Assembly (NCBI GenBank): GCA_011042755.1
Contig: DRBY01000063.1
Span: 1 to 7,753, forward strand
Length of the DNA: 7,753 nt
Reading direction: 5' to 3'
Origin: Thermoproteota archaeon
Lineage (GTDB): Archaea; Thermoproteota; Korarchaeia; Korarchaeales; Korarchaeaceae
This document shows positions 1 through 5,977 of this stretch, piece by piece; positions within the stretch are counted from its first letter, which is position 1; the number at the start of each line of letters is the position of its first letter. Under the pieces are notes generated by a model that was given only the letters and a program-made list of their open reading frames with translations, did not search any database and was not told where the DNA came from. The position numbers and the translations under genes were made by a program.

Positions 1-228
1 GATCAGGGTGTCGGGTCTCTTCTCCACTACATCTCGCGCAAAGATCTCTGGAGTCGTTCCGCCGAGTATAATCCTCTCGCGAAATCTGCTGGACAAGAGC
101 TTCTTGCCGACCTCCAATCCGGCGGCGTCGTCGCCCCTCAGATCAGAGCCGAGGCACAGCACCAGCACGCTTTTTCCGGAAATTGCCTCTAACAGCCTGG
201 ACTCCAGCTCAGAGCCAGGTTCAGGCAT
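1..228 (-). CDS. hycI: [NiFe]-hydrogenase maturation protease (HycI/HyaD family, peptidase M52), C-terminal part off the window
   Basis: Proteases of this family remove the C-terminal tail of the hydrogenase large subunit after nickel has been inserted. The 76 residues visible contain the family's N-terminal signature: a hydrophobic strand VLVLCLG (residues 21-27) followed by S-D-L-R-G-D-D-A-A-G (28-37), equivalent to the GN-x-L-x-x-D-[DE]-G-x-G motif. Asp34 is the expected first nickel ligand. Further on are GGTTPEIF and RPDTLI, which match the G-T-x-P-E and PD-x-L-I stretches that precede the second ligand; that ligand lies beyond the window. I chose the ATG at 228 because a TATA-like CTTATC lies about 30 bases before it, as expected for a leaderless archaeal transcript. 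An in-frame ATG at 249 would add seven residues. The neighbouring upstream gene ends 161 bases away, so this gene probably has its own promoter. The family is clear; which hydrogenase it serves cannot be seen. Confidence 0.85.
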   Translation of the reverse strand, partial: MPEPGSELESRLLEAISGKSVLVLCLGSDLRGDDAAGLEVGKKLLSSRFRERIILGGTTPEIFARDVVEKRPDTLI

Positions 229-255
229 GCTCCCGACGACTGGGCACATAGCCGG

Positions 256-262
256 AGATAAG
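256..262 (-). promoter_or_regulatory. Putative TATA box of the hydrogenase maturation protease gene
   Basis: The minus strand reads CTTATCT here, about 28-34 bases before the ATG at 228. The TTATC core matches the two other candidate TATA boxes at 2783 and 5298. The spacing would put transcription start at or next to the ATG, giving a leaderless message. This is pattern matching only. Confidence 0.35.
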
Positions 263-388
263 ATCTTTCCGCCGAAAACCTCAGTATGAGCTTCAGTCAG
301 GCAAGAAGAGAATTGTTCTCAGATGATTATTGCCCCTACGGGAAATTTTCGACAACGAATGAGCAACCAAAAATGGGTAGAGGAAGAA

Positions 389-1297
389 TCACCCGCGTCG
401 GGGCCCCCTAAGATACCTAGCTATCGACCTGAGGGCGCGCACCATCTCTATCAATATCTGCTCGACTCCCTCCTCATCTCCAGACTGCACGCAGCTGTGG
501 AAATCTTCGAGGAGGTCCTCCAGTTTCTGACGGACTTCGGCGACTTTGGCTGCGGCCTGGGTCTTGTTCTCCGAGATTAACCTCTGCTCGGCCTCCTCAA
601 GCCTCGAAATAGTCCTTTCAACAGCTTGGACTATCTCGTCAGAGCGCTCCATGATCCTGTCCTTCAGGACTTCCCTAGCGATCTCTCTCAGTTTGCTCGC
701 GACGCTCACTAGTATTCTGTGGGCCTCAGATACCTTCTGGGTAGCCTCGGCCAGATTCCCTTCTCTCACAAGGTCTTCAGCTTCCTGTAGGAGTGTGTCT
801 GCCCTAGCCAAGTCGTCTTTGAGCTCCGACACGTCAATACCAAGGTTCTCAACCCTCTGAACAGCGGATCTCAGCCTTCTGAGAGCCCTCTTGTGCCTAG
901 CTATGGCGGCCATTAGCCTCCTAGCCGCCATCTCTCCTGGCGACTCGCCAACAGCTATCAAAGCCTCTCTGGTGGTGTTGAACGCCTCTCTGACCTTTTC
1001 TGAAGCCGTTTCAAGGTCTCCAGCCTGGTAGGCCTCCTTAGCCTCCTGCATCAGCGAATCAGCCGTTTGAACCGCTTCTTCGAGGGTCTCAGCCTGTTCC
1101 TCCATTCCCTGCTCTCGCAGGTCGCTGGCTCTGTTTAGCGCATACGCCCTGAGCCTCTGGTAGGCCTCTATGACCCTTGCGACGGCGTTCTTCGTAGGAG
1201 TTGCCGAGAGGCCTGGCGTCCAGTTCAGAGCCATCATGGCCAACAGGCTGATCGCCAGCAGAGCCCTGGCGTGAGTCCCGCTCAGTACACCCATCAT
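389..1297 (-). CDS. Secreted all-helical protein with three internal coiled-coil repeats, function unknown
   Basis: I do not recognise a named family. From the ATG at 1297 the protein is 302 residues. It begins with a signal peptide: a basic start (HAR), a hydrophobic core ALLAISLLAMMAL, and a likely cut after GLSA near residue 32. The rest is almost entirely charged, Ala/Leu/Glu/Arg-rich helix with heptad-like spacing. Three related units are visible, each centred on a Gly-Asp/Asn turn: QAGDLETA near residue 93, REGNLAEA near 180 and QSGDEEGV near 273 (spacing 87 and 93). There are two N-glycosylation-type sequons, NTT and NKT, and no C-terminal membrane anchor, so it should be released or bound outside the cell. 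Start choice: GGGGTGG lies six bases before this ATG. A second ATG follows at once (1294). The frame is also open to a GTG at 1381 that overlaps the ahcY stop, but that extension has arginine codons (CGG, CGT, CGA) unlike the rest and would bury the signal peptide. Confidence 0.8.
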   Translation of the reverse strand: MMGVLSGTHARALLAISLLAMMALNWTPGLSATPTKNAVARVIEAYQRLRAYALNRASDLREQGMEEQAETLEEAVQTADSLMQEAKEAYQAGDLETASEKVREAFNTTREALIAVGESPGEMAARRLMAAIARHKRALRRLRSAVQRVENLGIDVSELKDDLARADTLLQEAEDLVREGNLAEATQKVSEAHRILVSVASKLREIAREVLKDRIMERSDEIVQAVERTISRLEEAEQRLISENKTQAAAKVAEVRQKLEDLLEDFHSCVQSGDEEGVEQILIEMVRALRSIARYLRGPRRG

Positions 1298-1330
1298 ATT
1301 CCACCCCGCGAGAATCCATCGACCCCTCGG

Positions 1331-1340
1331 AAGATATGGT
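1331..1340 (-). promoter_or_regulatory. Possible TATA box of the secreted repeat protein gene
   Basis: The minus strand reads ACCATATCTT, about 38 bases before the chosen ATG at 1297. This would leave a leader of about a dozen bases carrying the GGGGTGG ribosome-binding site. The layout resembles that of ahcY. It is the weakest of the promoter calls because the 81-base gap after ahcY could also be read through. Confidence 0.25.
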
Positions 1341-1377
1341 ACACCTTTGGAACGCCTTGAAACGACCCGAAACGCCC

Positions 1378-2622
1378 TCACACCCTCCAGCTCTCGAGGT
1401 ACTTCCTCTGCTCCTCCGTCAGAGAGTCTATGTGGATGCCCATTGAGTCCAGCTTGATCCTAGCGACACGCTCGTCGATTTCCCTCGGAAGCAGGTGCAC
1501 ACCCGGTCTAATCTCTCTGCCCCTCTTGGCTAGGTACTCCGCCGCGAGCGCCTGGAGTGAGAAGCTCATGTCCATGATCTCGGTCGGGTGCCCGTCTCCG
1601 CAGACCAGGTTGACGAGCCTGCCCTCCCCCAGCAGGTAGAGTCTCCTGCCGTCGGGCATCTCGTACTCAGTCACGCAGGTCCTGATCCCTCTCTTCCGGA
1701 CGGCCATAGACTCCAGGTCTCTGACGCTCACCTCGACGTTGAAGTGACCAGCGTTCGCCAGCAGGACCCCGTCCTTCATAACCTCAAAGTGTTCTCTCCT
1801 GATCACACTCACGTTTCCCGTGGCGGTTATGAAGATGTCGCCTATCCTGGCGGCCTCACACATGGGCATGACCTCGAACCCATCCATGACGGCTTCAAGA
1901 GCCCTCACGGGGTCGACCTCGGTCACTATCACCCTGGCGCCAAGCCCTCTGGCCCTCATCGCCACGCCCCTCCCCACCCAGCCGTAGCCAGCCACGACAA
2001 CCTTCTTGCCAGCGACGAGGAGGTTCGTAGCCCTCATTATGCCGTCCCACGTCGACTGACCAGTTCCGTACCTGTTGTCGAAGAGGAACTTGCACAGAGA
2101 GTCGTTGACGGCTATGACCGGGATTTTGAGCGCTCCCTCCTTCTCCATGGCCTTCAGCCGGATCACGCCAGTCGTGGTCTCCTCGGTCCCTCCAATCATA
2201 TCCTCGAGCAGCTCGGCCCTCGATGTGTGGAGGGTCACCAGCATGTCGGCTCCGTCGTCTATCACGATGTTGGGCCTGATGTCTAGCGCCCTGTTTATGT
2301 TCTCCGTGTACTCCTCTCTGCTCTCTCCCCTCCAAGCGTAGACTCTAATTCCTCGCTCAGCCAACGCCGCCGCAACGTCGTCTTGAGTCGTCAACGGATT
2401 GCTGGCAGCGAGAGACACTTCCGCGCCAGCCTCCTTCAGGGTCAGAGCCAGGCACGCCGTCTTCATCTCGATGTGCAGGCATGCGGCTATCCTGAGACCC
2501 CTGAACGGCTTCTCCTCGGAGAACCTCTCGCGTATCGTGTTGAGGGCTGGCATGAACCTGAGCGCCCAATCTATCTTCTCAGCTCCGGCAGGAGCAAGCG
2601 ATAAGTCCTTGACTCGGAACAT
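1378..2622 (-). CDS. ahcY: S-adenosylhomocysteine hydrolase (adenosylhomocysteinase), archaeal type
   Basis: This is a cytoplasmic NAD-dependent enzyme that reversibly splits S-adenosyl-L-homocysteine into adenosine and homocysteine, removing the inhibitory product of methyltransferases. The 414 residues show the family landmarks in order: CLHIEMKTA with substrate His50; DDGAD with Asp126; [10 protein letters not shown] with Glu148; [18 protein letters not shown] with Lys178 and Asp182; and the NAD-binding GYGWVGRG at 212-219. ANAGHFN and the VCGDGHP segment follow. It lacks the insert and the C-terminal Lys/Tyr tail of bacterial and eukaryotic enzymes and ends in [11 protein letters not shown], as expected for the short archaeal and Thermotoga form. 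The ATG at 2622 is preceded by GGAGGTGG with ideal spacing. The gene is divergent from the small protein at 2815 and is followed after 81 bases by the secreted protein. Some archaeal members also act on S-inosylhomocysteine; the sequence alone does not decide that. Confidence 0.97.
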   Translation of the reverse strand: MFRVKDLSLAPAGAEKIDWALRFMPALNTIRERFSEEKPFRGLRIAACLHIEMKTACLALTLKEAGAEVSLAASNPLTTQDDVAAALAERGIRVYAWRGESREEYTENINRALDIRPNIVIDDGADMLVTLHTSRAELLEDMIGGTEETTTGVIRLKAMEKEGALKIPVIAVNDSLCKFLFDNRYGTGQSTWDGIMRATNLLVAGKKVVVAGYGWVGRGVAMRARGLGARVIVTEVDPVRALEAVMDGFEVMPMCEAARIGDIFITATGNVSVIRREHFEVMKDGVLLANAGHFNVEVSVRDLESMAVRKRGIRTCVTEYEMPDGRRLYLLGEGRLVNLVCGDGHPTEIMDMSFSLQALAAEYLAKRGREIRPGVHLLPREIDERVARIKLDSMGIHIDSLTEEQRKYLESWRV

Positions 2623-2650
2623 CGGCCACCTCCGCTACGGCGCCTCGGAT

Positions 2651-2665
2651 CGATTACAATTTTTT
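2651..2665 (-). promoter_or_regulatory. Putative promoter (A-rich element plus TATA-like box) of ahcY
   Basis: On the minus strand an A6 run is followed by TTGTAATC, centred about 35 bases before the ahcY ATG. Transcription would begin just before GGAGGTGG, giving a leader of roughly ten bases. It is the only clearly AT-rich stretch in the 192-base divergent spacer on the ahcY side. Confidence 0.4.
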
Positions 2666-2782
2666 GGACCCTCACTGAGCACGAGGAGACAACGTCCCTC
2701 CCACGCTGAGCAGGCCCGTAGGGAGCCCAAAGTACATGGAAGCGGGTCTGAGGGGAGTGGGCCCCAGGGTGTGAAGCGTAGG

Positions 2783-2788
2783 TTTATC
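2783..2788 (+). promoter_or_regulatory. Putative TATA box for the small protein / permease pair
   Basis: TTTATC lies 27-32 bases before the GTG at 2815, preceded by a purine-containing stretch that could serve as a BRE. The distance suits a leaderless message starting at that GTG. The remainder of the 2623-2814 spacer is G-rich and shows no other feature that I can support. Confidence 0.4.
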
Positions 2789-2814
2789 ACGATCTCGCAT
2801 CACTAAGCCTTCAG

Positions 2815-3075
2815 GTGGTCCCCTCGACCGGCAAAGATGAGAAATCCCAGGAGAGAGCTGAGCGCCCTCCGAAGAGGGCTAGTGAAGTAACCATGGACGA
2901 CTACGCTAAGATTAGAGATCAGGTCGAGTACGCCGTCAAGCCGTTCATTAAGGTGAAAGTGTACAAGCCGGAGGGGATCGAAGAAGAGGAATTTAGAGCA
3001 CTTGAGGGAGACGAAGAGTTTGAGAAAGAGGTAGAGAAATTGGCCTCAGAGTACATCAGGTCGAGGAGGAAGTAG
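2815..3075 (+). CDS. Small charged hypothetical protein encoded directly before a permease
   Basis: I do not recognise this 86-residue protein. The first 26 residues are hydrophilic and look disordered (rich in Lys, Glu, Arg, Pro). The remainder, from MDDYAKIRDQ, looks like a compact helix-strand-helix: a predicted helix, a strand FIKVKVYKP, then a strongly acidic helix ending in EYIRSRRK. There are no membrane segments, cysteines or signal peptide, so it should be cytoplasmic. The GTG start rests on a TATA box 30 bases upstream. An internal ATG at 2893 would give a 60-residue protein holding all the structured part and is a real alternative. It ends four bases before the permease start, and its last codons contain the permease ribosome-binding site GGAGG, so the two are almost certainly co-transcribed and translationally coupled. 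A role as partner or regulator of the permease is inference from this arrangement only. Confidence 0.65.
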   Translation: MVPSTGKDEKSQERAERPPKRASEVTMDDYAKIRDQVEYAVKPFIKVKVYKPEGIEEEEFRALEGDEEFEKEVEKLASEYIRSRRK

Positions 3076-3079
3076 GTTC

Positions 3080-4369
3080 ATGCTAGAGGCCTCTCAGGGC
3101 CAGACGGTAATGATGCTGGTCTTTGCCTTCACCATAGCGGCTCTCGTAACTGAGAAGTATCACAGGGTCGTAGCTGCCCTGCTGGGAGCGGCCCTAGCGG
3201 TTTACTTCGGCGCGTTTGTTTATGGGCTGTTTAGCGCCGAGGAGGCAGTCTCCTCATTTATCGACGGGCCCACAATGAGGCTCGTCCTTGGAGTACTCCT
3301 GCTAATGGAGGGTCTCGCGAGGTCGGGACTATTCCAGTTCGTAGGCTTGTGGATCGTTAAACTCGTCAGGGGGAGTGCAAAGCTCTTATTCGTCTCCTTC
3401 ATGTTCCTGTCCACATTTCTGACACTCTTAATCCCCAATCTCCCAGCGATGCTAATCATAGGAGCTATAACATCCTCAGTGGCTAAGCAGACGCCAATAA
3501 GACTCAGAAAGTGGATAATCTACGAGGCCATAGCCTGCAACGCGGGATCGATAGGTCTGATGATAAGCTCCATTCCAAACCTGATAGTGGCCTCAGAGTT
3601 CGGGTTCAAGTTCAGCGACTTCCTCACATTGACGACACCGCTGGCCCTCCTGCTGACCGGAGTCACCACGCTGGTAGGCCTGTGGACCGGCGATCTGTGC
3701 GAAGAGGGGTACGCTCTCACCGTGGAGGTGGATCCATGGAAGGCCGTCAGGAGCAAGTGGACGCTCGTGAGGTCCGCCACAATATTCACAGTGGTCGTGA
3801 GTATGCTCGCTCTATCCGACAAGACGGGCATTCCGATGGATATAGTGGCGCTCATGGGCAGCGTGGCCATGCTCTGGCTGGGCGGGGCCGAGCCGGAGGA
3901 GGTACTGAGATCTCTAGACTGGGGGACCTTCTTCTTCCTAGCCGGATTCTACGTGCTGATCGGAGCAGAGGAGAGGGTGGGTGTCCTAGATCTGCTCGCC
4001 TCGTCAGTAGCTCCTCTCTACGAGCTTCCTGGATCTATATCGGCTTCTGCAACTCTCTGGATAGCCGGTCTGGCGAGCGGGATTATTGACAACATCCCGA
4101 TAACCTTGACGCTCATACCCATCGTTGAGAGAGCCACTCAGACCGTTGGAGCTTCACCTACACTCATGGCCTGGGCTCTAGCGATCGGCGCGAACTTGGG
4201 AGGAAGCCTCACATACTTCGCCTCGCCACCGTCGCTCGTGGCGGTGAGTATACTCGAGCGTGAAGATCGAGATTTCACGACTTGGGACTTCATGAAGGTC
4301 GGGGCCCCTCTAACCTTCCTGCACTTAGCCCTAGCCGACGTTTACCTCCTCCTCAGACTCACGCTCTGA
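3080..4369 (+). CDS. Ion/anion permease of the ArsB/NhaD (IT) superfamily
   Basis: This is a polytopic membrane transporter of 429 residues with about ten to twelve hydrophobic segments. Its two-fold layout is typical of the superfamily that includes ArsB, NhaD, the human P protein and the DASS anion carriers. The repeated halves can be seen: LIPNLPAMLII (117-127) followed by GSIGLMISSIPNLIVAS (156-172), and GIIDNIPITLTLIPI (334-348) followed by GANLGGSLTYFASPP (370-384). The second half also has the family's DWGTFFFLAGF segment (280-290). Substrate cannot be told from sequence: arsenite, sodium/proton exchange and dicarboxylate or other anions are all possible. No arsR or arsenate reductase lies nearby, so an arsenic role is unsupported. 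Translation starts at the ATG ten bases after GGAGG, which lies inside the end of the preceding small gene. The last 39 bases overlap the end of the convergent minus-strand gene. Confidence 0.85.
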   Translation: MLEASQGQTVMMLVFAFTIAALVTEKYHRVVAALLGAALAVYFGAFVYGLFSAEEAVSSFIDGPTMRLVLGVLLLMEGLARSGLFQFVGLWIVKLVRGSAKLLFVSFMFLSTFLTLLIPNLPAMLIIGAITSSVAKQTPIRLRKWIIYEAIACNAGSIGLMISSIPNLIVASEFGFKFSDFLTLTTPLALLLTGVTTLVGLWTGDLCEEGYALTVEVDPWKAVRSKWTLVRSATIFTVVVSMLALSDKTGIPMDIVALMGSVAMLWLGGAEPEEVLRSLDWGTFFFLAGFYVLIGAEERVGVLDLLASSVAPLYELPGSISASATLWIAGLASGIIDNIPITLTLIPIVERATQTVGASPTLMAWALAIGANLGGSLTYFASPPSLVAVSILEREDRDFTTWDFMKVGAPLTFLHLALADVYLLLRLTL

Positions 4370-4915
4370 CTCGGCGAGCCCCTTAGTGAGCAGAGCGGTT
4401 AGGCGGTCTAAGAGGGACTCAAACTTTTCACTGAACAGCCCGTAGATGCTTTTGGCCATGTCGTAGGCCAAGAGAACTCCTAGGGCTAGGAACGCCAGAG
4501 ACGGGATGAGCCTCAACTTCCCAGACGGTATTGCGGAAATTAAGGGAGAGAGACCGTACCAAGCTAGCGCCAAGCCCATGAGGTAGATAAGGTCTTGCCC
4601 GATCCTTCTTACCCCACTGACTTCTGCAAGCCCGAGTGCCTGCGAGAGCCTCCTGGCTGAGAGGTCTAAGAGCCAGAGCAACTCTGACAGAGCGTGATAG
4701 CCAAAGTAGACGACGGCTGCTAGCCTGAGGATGCCCACAACTTGGAAGCCTTCGATCTGGAAGCCAAACAGGCTCGCCTCATAATCCGAAAGGATCCTAC
4801 CTAGCAGGTACAGTAGCGCCATCGCTGCAGCCAGCTTGACGAAGCTCGTTATCAGCCTCCCCAACCTAACCCTTACTTCCTCGGCAGAAATCTGTTGAGA
4901 TGCGTTCCCCCTCAT
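4331..4915 (-). CDS. Four-helix integral membrane protein, function unknown
   Basis: I do not recognise the family. From the ATG at 4915 the protein is 194 residues. It has about four membrane segments: around LITSFVKLAAAMALLYLLG, VVGILRLAAVVYFGYHAL, DLIYLMGLALAWYGL and LIPSLAFLALGVLLAYDMA. The amphipathic, charged stretches between and after them are consistent with cytoplasmic ends, and the tail is acidic (ERESEEE). No catalytic or metal-binding pattern stands out. The start is uncertain: neither candidate has a clear ribosome-binding site. The frame is open to a TTG at 4984, which would add 23 hydrophilic residues; an AT-rich element TTACATTC lies about 24 bases before that TTG and would suit a leaderless transcript. 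The gene converges on the permease with a 39-base coding overlap, so the two share no operon. It is divergent from the metal transporter operon. Confidence 0.7.
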   Translation of the reverse strand: MRGNASQQISAEEVRVRLGRLITSFVKLAAAMALLYLLGRILSDYEASLFGFQIEGFQVVGILRLAAVVYFGYHALSELLWLLDLSARRLSQALGLAEVSGVRRIGQDLIYLMGLALAWYGLSPLISAIPSGKLRLIPSLAFLALGVLLAYDMAKSIYGLFSEKFESLLDRLTALLTKGLAESERESEEEVNVG

Positions 4916-5017
4916 AGATTCGACCAATTTCAGCTCCGAGAAGAGATTTCCTCCTAGGCGTTTAAGGATTTCTGCGCATGGCAAGTTCGCACTACACGTT
5001 CCTTAGAATGTAAGCTC

Positions 5018-5138
5018 TGGTGAGGGAACTACTCGCCAACCAGCGCACAGCCACGCGCCACTCCAAAGCGAGGTACGCAGCGAGAGCGGCCTGTTCCCTC
5101 GCCGAGGGGTCTCTGAGGGTATCCTCGTTACCTCGGCG
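5018..5138. ncRNA. Candidate structured RNA or leader with mutually exclusive stems
   Basis: Three pairings are visible. GGTGAGGGAAC at 5019-5029 pairs with GTTCCCTCGCC at 5093-5103 over 11 pairs with one G-U. Within it, CTCGC at 5032-5036 can pair with GCGAG at 5069-5073, and GCGC at 5043-5046 with GCGC at 5055-5058. CGCCGAGG at 5100-5107 pairs perfectly with CCTCGGCG at 5131-5138 and encloses a GAGG-GTAT-CCTC hairpin. Bases 5100-5103 belong to both long stems, so the two folds compete. The block lies about 200 bases before the metal transporter operon. It matches no riboswitch consensus I can recall, and neither strand nor transcription is known, so RNA is only one reading; a DNA-level regulatory structure is another. 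Confidence 0.25.
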
Positions 5139-5266
5139 ATACGGACCTTCGGACCCTGAAAAAGGAGGTATCTCACGGTAAACGTAGAGTAGACTGTAGA
5201 AGTAGTTTATCTAGTTGCTCTTTGTGGCTATCTTGAGCTAATGGCCGTGGATTTTTTCGCTTCATA

Positions 5267-5295
5267 GTAACACCTCAGGACGAATTTCGTAACAC
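5267..5295 (+). promoter_or_regulatory. Paired GTAACAC direct repeats, probable NikR-type operator
   Basis: GTAACAC occurs at 5267-5273 and again at 5289-5295, 22 bases apart start to start, which is two turns of the helix on the same face. The longer pattern T-N-GTAACAC-[CT]-T is shared. The second copy abuts the TATA box of the metal transporter operon, where a bound protein would block initiation. From memory, the nickel regulator NikR in several archaea and deltaproteobacteria binds GTGTTAC-N13/14-GTAACAC, so the half-site matches. The arrangement differs: here the copies are direct, not inverted, and the best inverted partner upstream (GTGGATT at 5247-5253) shares only its GTG. No nikR gene is in the window. 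Confidence 0.5.
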
Positions 5296-5303
5296 TTTTT
5301 ATC
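5296..5303 (+). promoter_or_regulatory. TATA box of the metal transporter operon
   Basis: TTTTTATC directly follows the second GTAACAC copy. Its centre lies about 37 bases before the proposed cbiM initiation codon, the same layout as for ahcY and the secreted protein. Transcription would start near 5325, placing the ribosome-binding site at the very 5' end of the message. Confidence 0.5.
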
Positions 5304-5320
5304 TGCGACGCGGGGGGCCA

Positions 5321-5329
5321 AGGGGGTGA
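5321..5329 (+). promoter_or_regulatory. Ribosome-binding site that points to GCG (5336) as the cbiM start
   Basis: AGGGGGTGA matches the archaeal consensus AGGAGGTGA at eight of nine positions. The G-run ends nine bases before the GCG codon that stands where CbiM's Met1 should be. The only canonical start nearby, the GTG at 5326 inside the element itself, opens another frame that stops after 11 codons. Confidence 0.6.
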
Positions 5330-5335
5330 ACGAGA

Positions 5336-5968
5336 GCGCACATACCCGACGGCTACCTTGATCCAGCCGTCTGTGTGGTCTTCTACATAATCTCACTCGC
5401 CATTGTTGCCTACAGCTGGAAGAGGTACTTCAAGGACGGTGACGGCGACGTAGCGATGCTCTCAGTCATGGCCGCTGCAATATTCGCCGCGCAGATGCTT
5501 AACTGGCCAATTCCAGGGGGCACCAGCGCCCACCTAGTAGGTGGAGGGTTGGCTGCCGTGATCCTAGGTCCCTACGGCGGGTGCCTTGCTATGTTCCTCA
5601 ACTTGGTCGTTCAGTGCCTGCTGATGGGAGACGGTGGAATAACCGCCCTTGGGGCCAACGCATTTAACATGGCGGTCGTAGCCGTATTCGCTGGTTATTG
5701 GATCTACAAGGCCGCTCTGTCCGTCCTCGGAGAAGACAAGAGGGCTCTAGCCGCCTTCCTGGATGGCTGGATTGGCATCACGCTCGCGGCCACGGCCTGT
5801 GGGGTAGAGATAGGTCTGTCTCCTCAGTTCGGCTACCCGCTGTCGGTTACGGTGCCGGTCATGGCGGTCTGGCACTTCGCCCTGGGCATCATCGAGGGGA
5901 TAGTGACCGGCGCCGTGGTGTGGTTCCTCGTCCGGAAGACCCCGAATGTGTTATACTTGGAGAGGTGA
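5336..5968 (+). CDS. cbiM: Metal-binding membrane subunit of an ECF nickel/cobalt transporter, with an anomalous start codon
   Basis: This is the substrate-binding (S) component CbiM/NikM of a group-I ECF transporter, which takes up Ni2+ or Co2+. The frame reads HIPDGYLDP immediately after the GCG at 5336. This is the invariant CbiM N-terminus M-H-I-P-D-G, whose Met1 amino group and His2 coordinate the metal. The third known ligand is present in GGTSAHLVGGG (His66), and the family's GDGGITALGANAFNM follows at 98-112. With this start the protein is 210 residues with about six membrane helices, slightly under the usual 215-230. GCG is not a start codon. The next in-frame canonical start, GTG at 5375, would delete the metal site. 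A GTG-to-GCG mutation, a sequencing error or rare initiation could each explain it, and the gene may be inactive. It leads an operon with the PDGLE subunit, cbiQ and cbiO. Nickel is favoured over cobalt by context. Confidence 0.85.
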   Translation, partial: AHIPDGYLDPAVCVVFYIISLAIVAYSWKRYFKDGDGDVAMLSVMAAAIFAAQMLNWPIPGGTSAHLVGGGLAAVILGPYGGCLAMFLNLVVQCLLMGDGGITALGANAFNMAVVAVFAGYWIYKAALSVLGEDKRALAAFLDGWIGITLAATACGVEIGLSPQFGYPLSVTVPVMAVWHFALGIIEGIVTGAVVWFLVRKTPNVLYLER

Positions 5969-5977
5969 CTTTGAAAA

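Larger units (their letters stand above)
4916..5335. other. Divergent intergenic region, no gene recognised
   Basis: About 420 bases separate the minus-strand membrane protein from the metal-transport operon. From left to right it holds the uncertain 5' end of the membrane protein gene (to 4984), a block of inverted repeats (5018-5138), a TTTATC element at 5206-5211 that could be another TATA box, a T6 run at 5252-5257, paired GTAACAC repeats (5267-5295), a TATA box (5296-5303) and a ribosome-binding site (5321-5329). No long reading frame with a plausible start fits here. No tRNA T-loop or archaeal RNase P signature was found by eye on either strand. Confidence 0.6.

Noticed and set aside
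8..289. Plus-strand reading frame of 93 codons
   Set aside because: The minus strand here encodes an unmistakable hydrogenase maturation protease (GSDLRGDDAAG). The plus frame is Ser/Pro-rich low-complexity shadow.
1298..1381. N-terminal extension of the secreted protein from a GTG overlapping the ahcY stop
   Set aside because: The GTGA overlap looks like coupling, but the extension would precede a good signal peptide, uses arginine codons unlike the rest, and a good ribosome-binding site serves the ATG at 1297.
1588..2286. Plus-strand reading frame of 232 codons
   Set aside because: It lies entirely inside ahcY on the other strand, whose motifs are complete. Its composition (many His, Pro, Gly, Asp) is typical of an antisense shadow.
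3556..3564. TGATGA resembling a C box of a C/D guide RNA
   Set aside because: It lies within the permease coding sequence at conserved residues (LMISS), with no matching D box and guide arrangement seen.
3511..4089. Plus-strand reading frame of 192 codons
   Set aside because: It overlaps the permease in another frame, is Arg/Gly/Ser-rich and has no membrane segments. The permease frame is the conserved one.
3080..4369. Specific assignment of the permease as arsenite pump ArsB
   Set aside because: The fold fits the superfamily, but no arsR, arsA or arsenate reductase is nearby, and the superfamily carries many substrates.
5018..5160. Cobalamin riboswitch or tRNA in the spacer
   Set aside because: The conserved cobalamin core (GCCACTG and the AGTCAGGAGACCTGCC-like box) and a tRNA T-loop (GTTCRANNC) were not found on either strand.
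5241..5267. Eight-codon frame ATG to TAG, a possible leader peptide before cbiM
   Set aside because: It has no ribosome-binding site, runs through the T6 run into the first GTAACAC repeat, and ends before the proposed transcription start, so it is most likely chance.
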